Positions 28,337-30,098 of a stretch of DNA of 30,098 bases are shown here, in pieces; the first letter of the stretch is position 1; every line of letters begins with the position of its first letter. The DNA is from an uncultured Porphyromonadaceae bacterium (lineage in GTDB: Bacteria > Bacteroidota > Bacteroidia > Bacteroidales > Muribaculaceae): contig UQGP01000032.1 of assembly GCA_900540625.1 (NCBI GenBank), positions 1 through 30,098 of the forward strand, written 5' to 3'. A program made the position numbers and the translations under genes. The notes under the pieces are model-generated. The model was not told the origin of the DNA, did no database searches, and saw nothing but the letters and a program-made list of their open reading frames with translations.

Positions 28337-30098
28337 TTAGATTTTCAGCTTCTTGCGACCCTGCGGCGACACGAGGATGTAGACGCCATGGGGCAGGGCG
28401 TCGGCGGTGACTTCCGCTTCGTGCATACCGCTACCCACGCGCACGCCTTGCAGGTTGTACACCTCGTAGAGTGCGTCCGGCGTGTCCACGCTGACATCGT
28501 CCACGCCGTCATACTCGGAGATAAAGAAGAATTCTTTCCATTGCTCCGCCGCCTTGTACTGGTCTATGGATTCTTTATTGACAAACAGCTCGCAGGTCCA
28601 TTTATTGATATCATCGAGGGCCTGACTACCGCAAGTGGGCGGCACCGGGGCGGTGGTAATTAGTTTGGTCATCGCGGTGCAGTCCGAGAATGCCTCTTTG
28701 CCGATGGTCTTGACGTTGGAGCCTACGCGGAAGAAGTCCAGCGAGCTGCATCCGCTGAAAGCCCAGTCGCCAATCTTCTCGATGCCGTCACCCATAGTGA
28801 TGTACTTCAGCCCTGTGCAGCCGTAGAATTCGTTTGCGGTAATCTCCGTCTCCTTGTCCGTGATTATCACCTTTTCAAGGCTCGTATTCCGATAGAACGG
28901 CGAGTAACCCTTGTCCGATGATGTCGAATACGAGATATTGCCACCGATATATACCGTCTTAAGCGGACAGTCGTGGAACGCATAATCGCCTATATTACCA
29001 TCGTAGTTGACAATAACTTTGGTTATGTGAGTATTGTTATAACATGTATATGGCTTGATGTCCTTGAGCGTCATCGAAACGCCCTTATATGACACAGTTT
29101 TACAGAGTGATATATCTGTCTGTTCCTGGTTATATGTGCAGTCGATAGCGTCACATGTGCGTTCCGATGGGCTTACCGGCACATAACGTATGCCGTCTAC
29201 CTCAAATAACGAGCTAAGATATTTATATATATACTTGTATTCGCATGACATTCCGGTATAGAGGTCGTTAGCCACATAACTAACGCGGCTATTCACCTCA
29301 CTATACCCGGTAGGCGGCGTATTGGGAAGCCATATTACTTTTTCGACCGTTTTTTTTCTTTTGCCGTAGCCGTAATTATAATAATAGCCAATGGCATACT
29401 GGCCTATTGATAACACTCCAGTGCCGATAGTTAGCGAGTGCAGCCCGGTGCAGTCGTAGAAGGCGTAGTCGCCGATGGAAGTGACGGAGTTGGGGATGAC
29501 CACGGAAATGAGGCTGGAGCAGCCGCGGAAGGCGTCATCGCCGATTGAAGTGACGGAGTTGGGGATGGTCACGGAAGTGAGCCCGGAGCAGTCGCGGAAG
29601 GCGGCGCCGCCGATAGAAGTGACGGAGTTGGGGATGGTCACGGAAGTGAGCCCGGAGCAGTCGGCGAAGGCGCCATCGCCGATGGAAGTGACGGAGTTGG
29701 GGATGGTTACGGAAGTCAGCCCGGAGCATTCGCCGAAGGCGTAGTCCGGAATAGTCGTGACCTTATCTCCAATAGTCAATGTTGTGAGGCTTTTACAACC
29801 ATTAAATACAGGAAAACTGTTAGATCCCATTTCGGTGCACATTTCAGCATTGAATGTCACAGAAGTCAGCCCGGAGCAGCCGGAGAAGGCGTAACCGCCG
29901 ATGGAAGTGACGGAGTTGGGAACGGTCACGGAAGTGAGCCCGGAGCAGTCGGAGAAGGCAACTTCACCGATTGATGTGACGGAGTTGGGGATGGTCACGG
30001 AAGTGAGCCCGGAGCAGTAGGCGAAGGCGCCATCGCCGATGGAAGTGACGGAGTTAGGGATGATAGTATTATTACAACCAACGATTAATTTGTTCGTG
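28337..30098 (-). CDS. BspA-like leucine-rich-repeat surface protein, 5' end outside the window
   Basis: The reading frame is open to the right edge, so only the C-terminal 586 residues are seen; the GTG at 29998 lies inside the repeats and is not a start. The N-terminal visible part consists of 23-residue LRR_5 units of the form TIPNSVTSIG-x3-AF-x2-C-SGLTSV, at least seven well-conserved copies plus several divergent ones. A different, more AT-rich module follows (about 29000-29420, with WLPNTPPTGYSEVNSRVSY). Further LRR_5-like units lead to a final domain of about 75 residues (YNLQGVRVG ... LPHGVYILV ... RKKLKI) resembling type IX secretion sorting tails. BspA-like proteins are surface or secreted adhesion proteins; the ligand is unknown. 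It ends before a hairpin terminator. Confidence 0.9.
   Translation of the reverse strand, partial: TNKLIVGCNNTIIPNSVTSIGDGAFAYCSGLTSVTIPNSVTSIGEVAFSDCSGLTSVTVPNSVTSIGGYAFSGCSGLTSVTFNAEMCTEMGSNSFPVFNGCKSLTTLTIGDKVTTIPDYAFGECSGLTSVTIPNSVTSIGDGAFADCSGLTSVTIPNSVTSIGGAAFRDCSGLTSVTIPNSVTSIGDDAFRGCSSLISVVIPNSVTSIGDYAFYDCTGLHSLTIGTGVLSIGQYAIGYYYNYGYGKRKKTVEKVIWLPNTPPTGYSEVNSRVSYVANDLYTGMSCEYKYIYKYLSSLFEVDGIRYVPVSPSERTCDAIDCTYNQEQTDISLCKTVSYKGVSMTLKDIKPYTCYNNTHITKVIVNYDGNIGDYAFHDCPLKTVYIGGNISYSTSSDKGYSPFYRNTSLEKVIITDKETEITANEFYGCTGLKYITMGDGIEKIGDWAFSGCSSLDFFRVGSNVKTIGKEAFSDCTAMTKLITTAPVPPTCGSQALDDINKWTCELFVNKESIDQYKAAEQWKEFFFISEYDGVDDVSVDTPDALYEVYNLQGVRVGSGMHEAEVTADALPHGVYILVSPQGRKKLKI
29471..30098. 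repeat. 69-bp-period coding repeats of the leucine-rich-repeat gene
   Basis: Near-identical units start at 29471, 29540, 29609 and 29678, then again at 29897, 29966 and 30035, each exactly 69 bp (23 codons) apart. The two blocks are separated by a divergent stretch (about 29745-29890). The high DNA identity suggests recent duplication or ongoing recombination. The array extends past the window edge. Confidence 0.9.

Noticed and set aside
29475..29744. Open frames on both strands across the repeat array
   Set aside because: They arise from the periodic DNA of the leucine-rich-repeat gene and have no independent support.
29471..30098. Regular repeats considered as a CRISPR array
   Set aside because: The 69-bp units are contiguous, without unique spacers, and encode LRR_5 repeats in one continuous frame.

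Overview
The window is about 30 kb of bacterial chromosome, most likely from a gut-type Bacteroidales (Muribaculaceae-like). The reasons are: repeated promoter elements of the Bacteroidota type (TAnnTTTG, usually TAACTTTG) in front of genes, almost no Shine-Dalgarno signals, ATP-type PEP carboxykinase, a YebC protein with a very acidic tail, a C69 dipeptidase, a DUF5715-type lipoprotein, and a BspA-like leucine-rich-repeat protein with a C-terminal tail resembling type IX secretion sorting domains. No tRNA, rRNA, insertion sequence, prophage or CRISPR array is visible. Most of the window is ordinary core chromosome.

Layout. 1-408 is AT-rich non-coding DNA with a promoter, a 9-bp minisatellite and a perfect palindrome, leading to a hotdog thioesterase (+). 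A strong shared hairpin terminator separates it from a leftward run: C69 dipeptidase, LPG-synthase/flippase-like membrane protein, saccharopine-dehydrogenase-like (carboxynorspermidine synthase-like) enzyme, dnaX, LD-carboxypeptidase. From a divergent promoter region at about 7.75-7.95 kb, a RsmI-like methyltransferase and an MBL-fold hydrolase run rightward to a terminator. pckA runs leftward to its own terminator. A GNAT acetyltransferase, then pheT and yebC, run rightward. A shared terminator at 16.2 kb is followed by leftward units only: a three-gene set (ATP-grasp protein, CDP-alcohol phosphatidyltransferase, HAD protein) that looks like lipid head-group synthesis; a long-chain acyl-CoA ligase; a five-gene cell-envelope and aroB operon (DUF5715 lipoprotein, 1206-aa AsmA-like protein, HAD phosphatase, aroB, low-molecular-weight phosphatase); and the 3' part of the leucine-rich-repeat gene, cut by the window edge.

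The most interesting point is dnaX. The zero-frame reading ends after 375 codons, just past the clamp-loader domains, at a stop two codons after a G GGG GGC heptamer. The tau C-terminal region continues in the -1 frame. This is the arrangement expected for gamma/tau production by -1 frameshifting or transcriptional slippage, although a plain indel cannot be excluded. Secondary points are a displaced catalytic Asp in the CDP-alcohol phosphatidyltransferase beside an unassigned ATP-grasp protein, a likely leaderless mRNA for the RsmI-like gene, families of short degenerate tandem repeats in intergenic regions, and 69-bp-period coding repeats in the leucine-rich-repeat gene.
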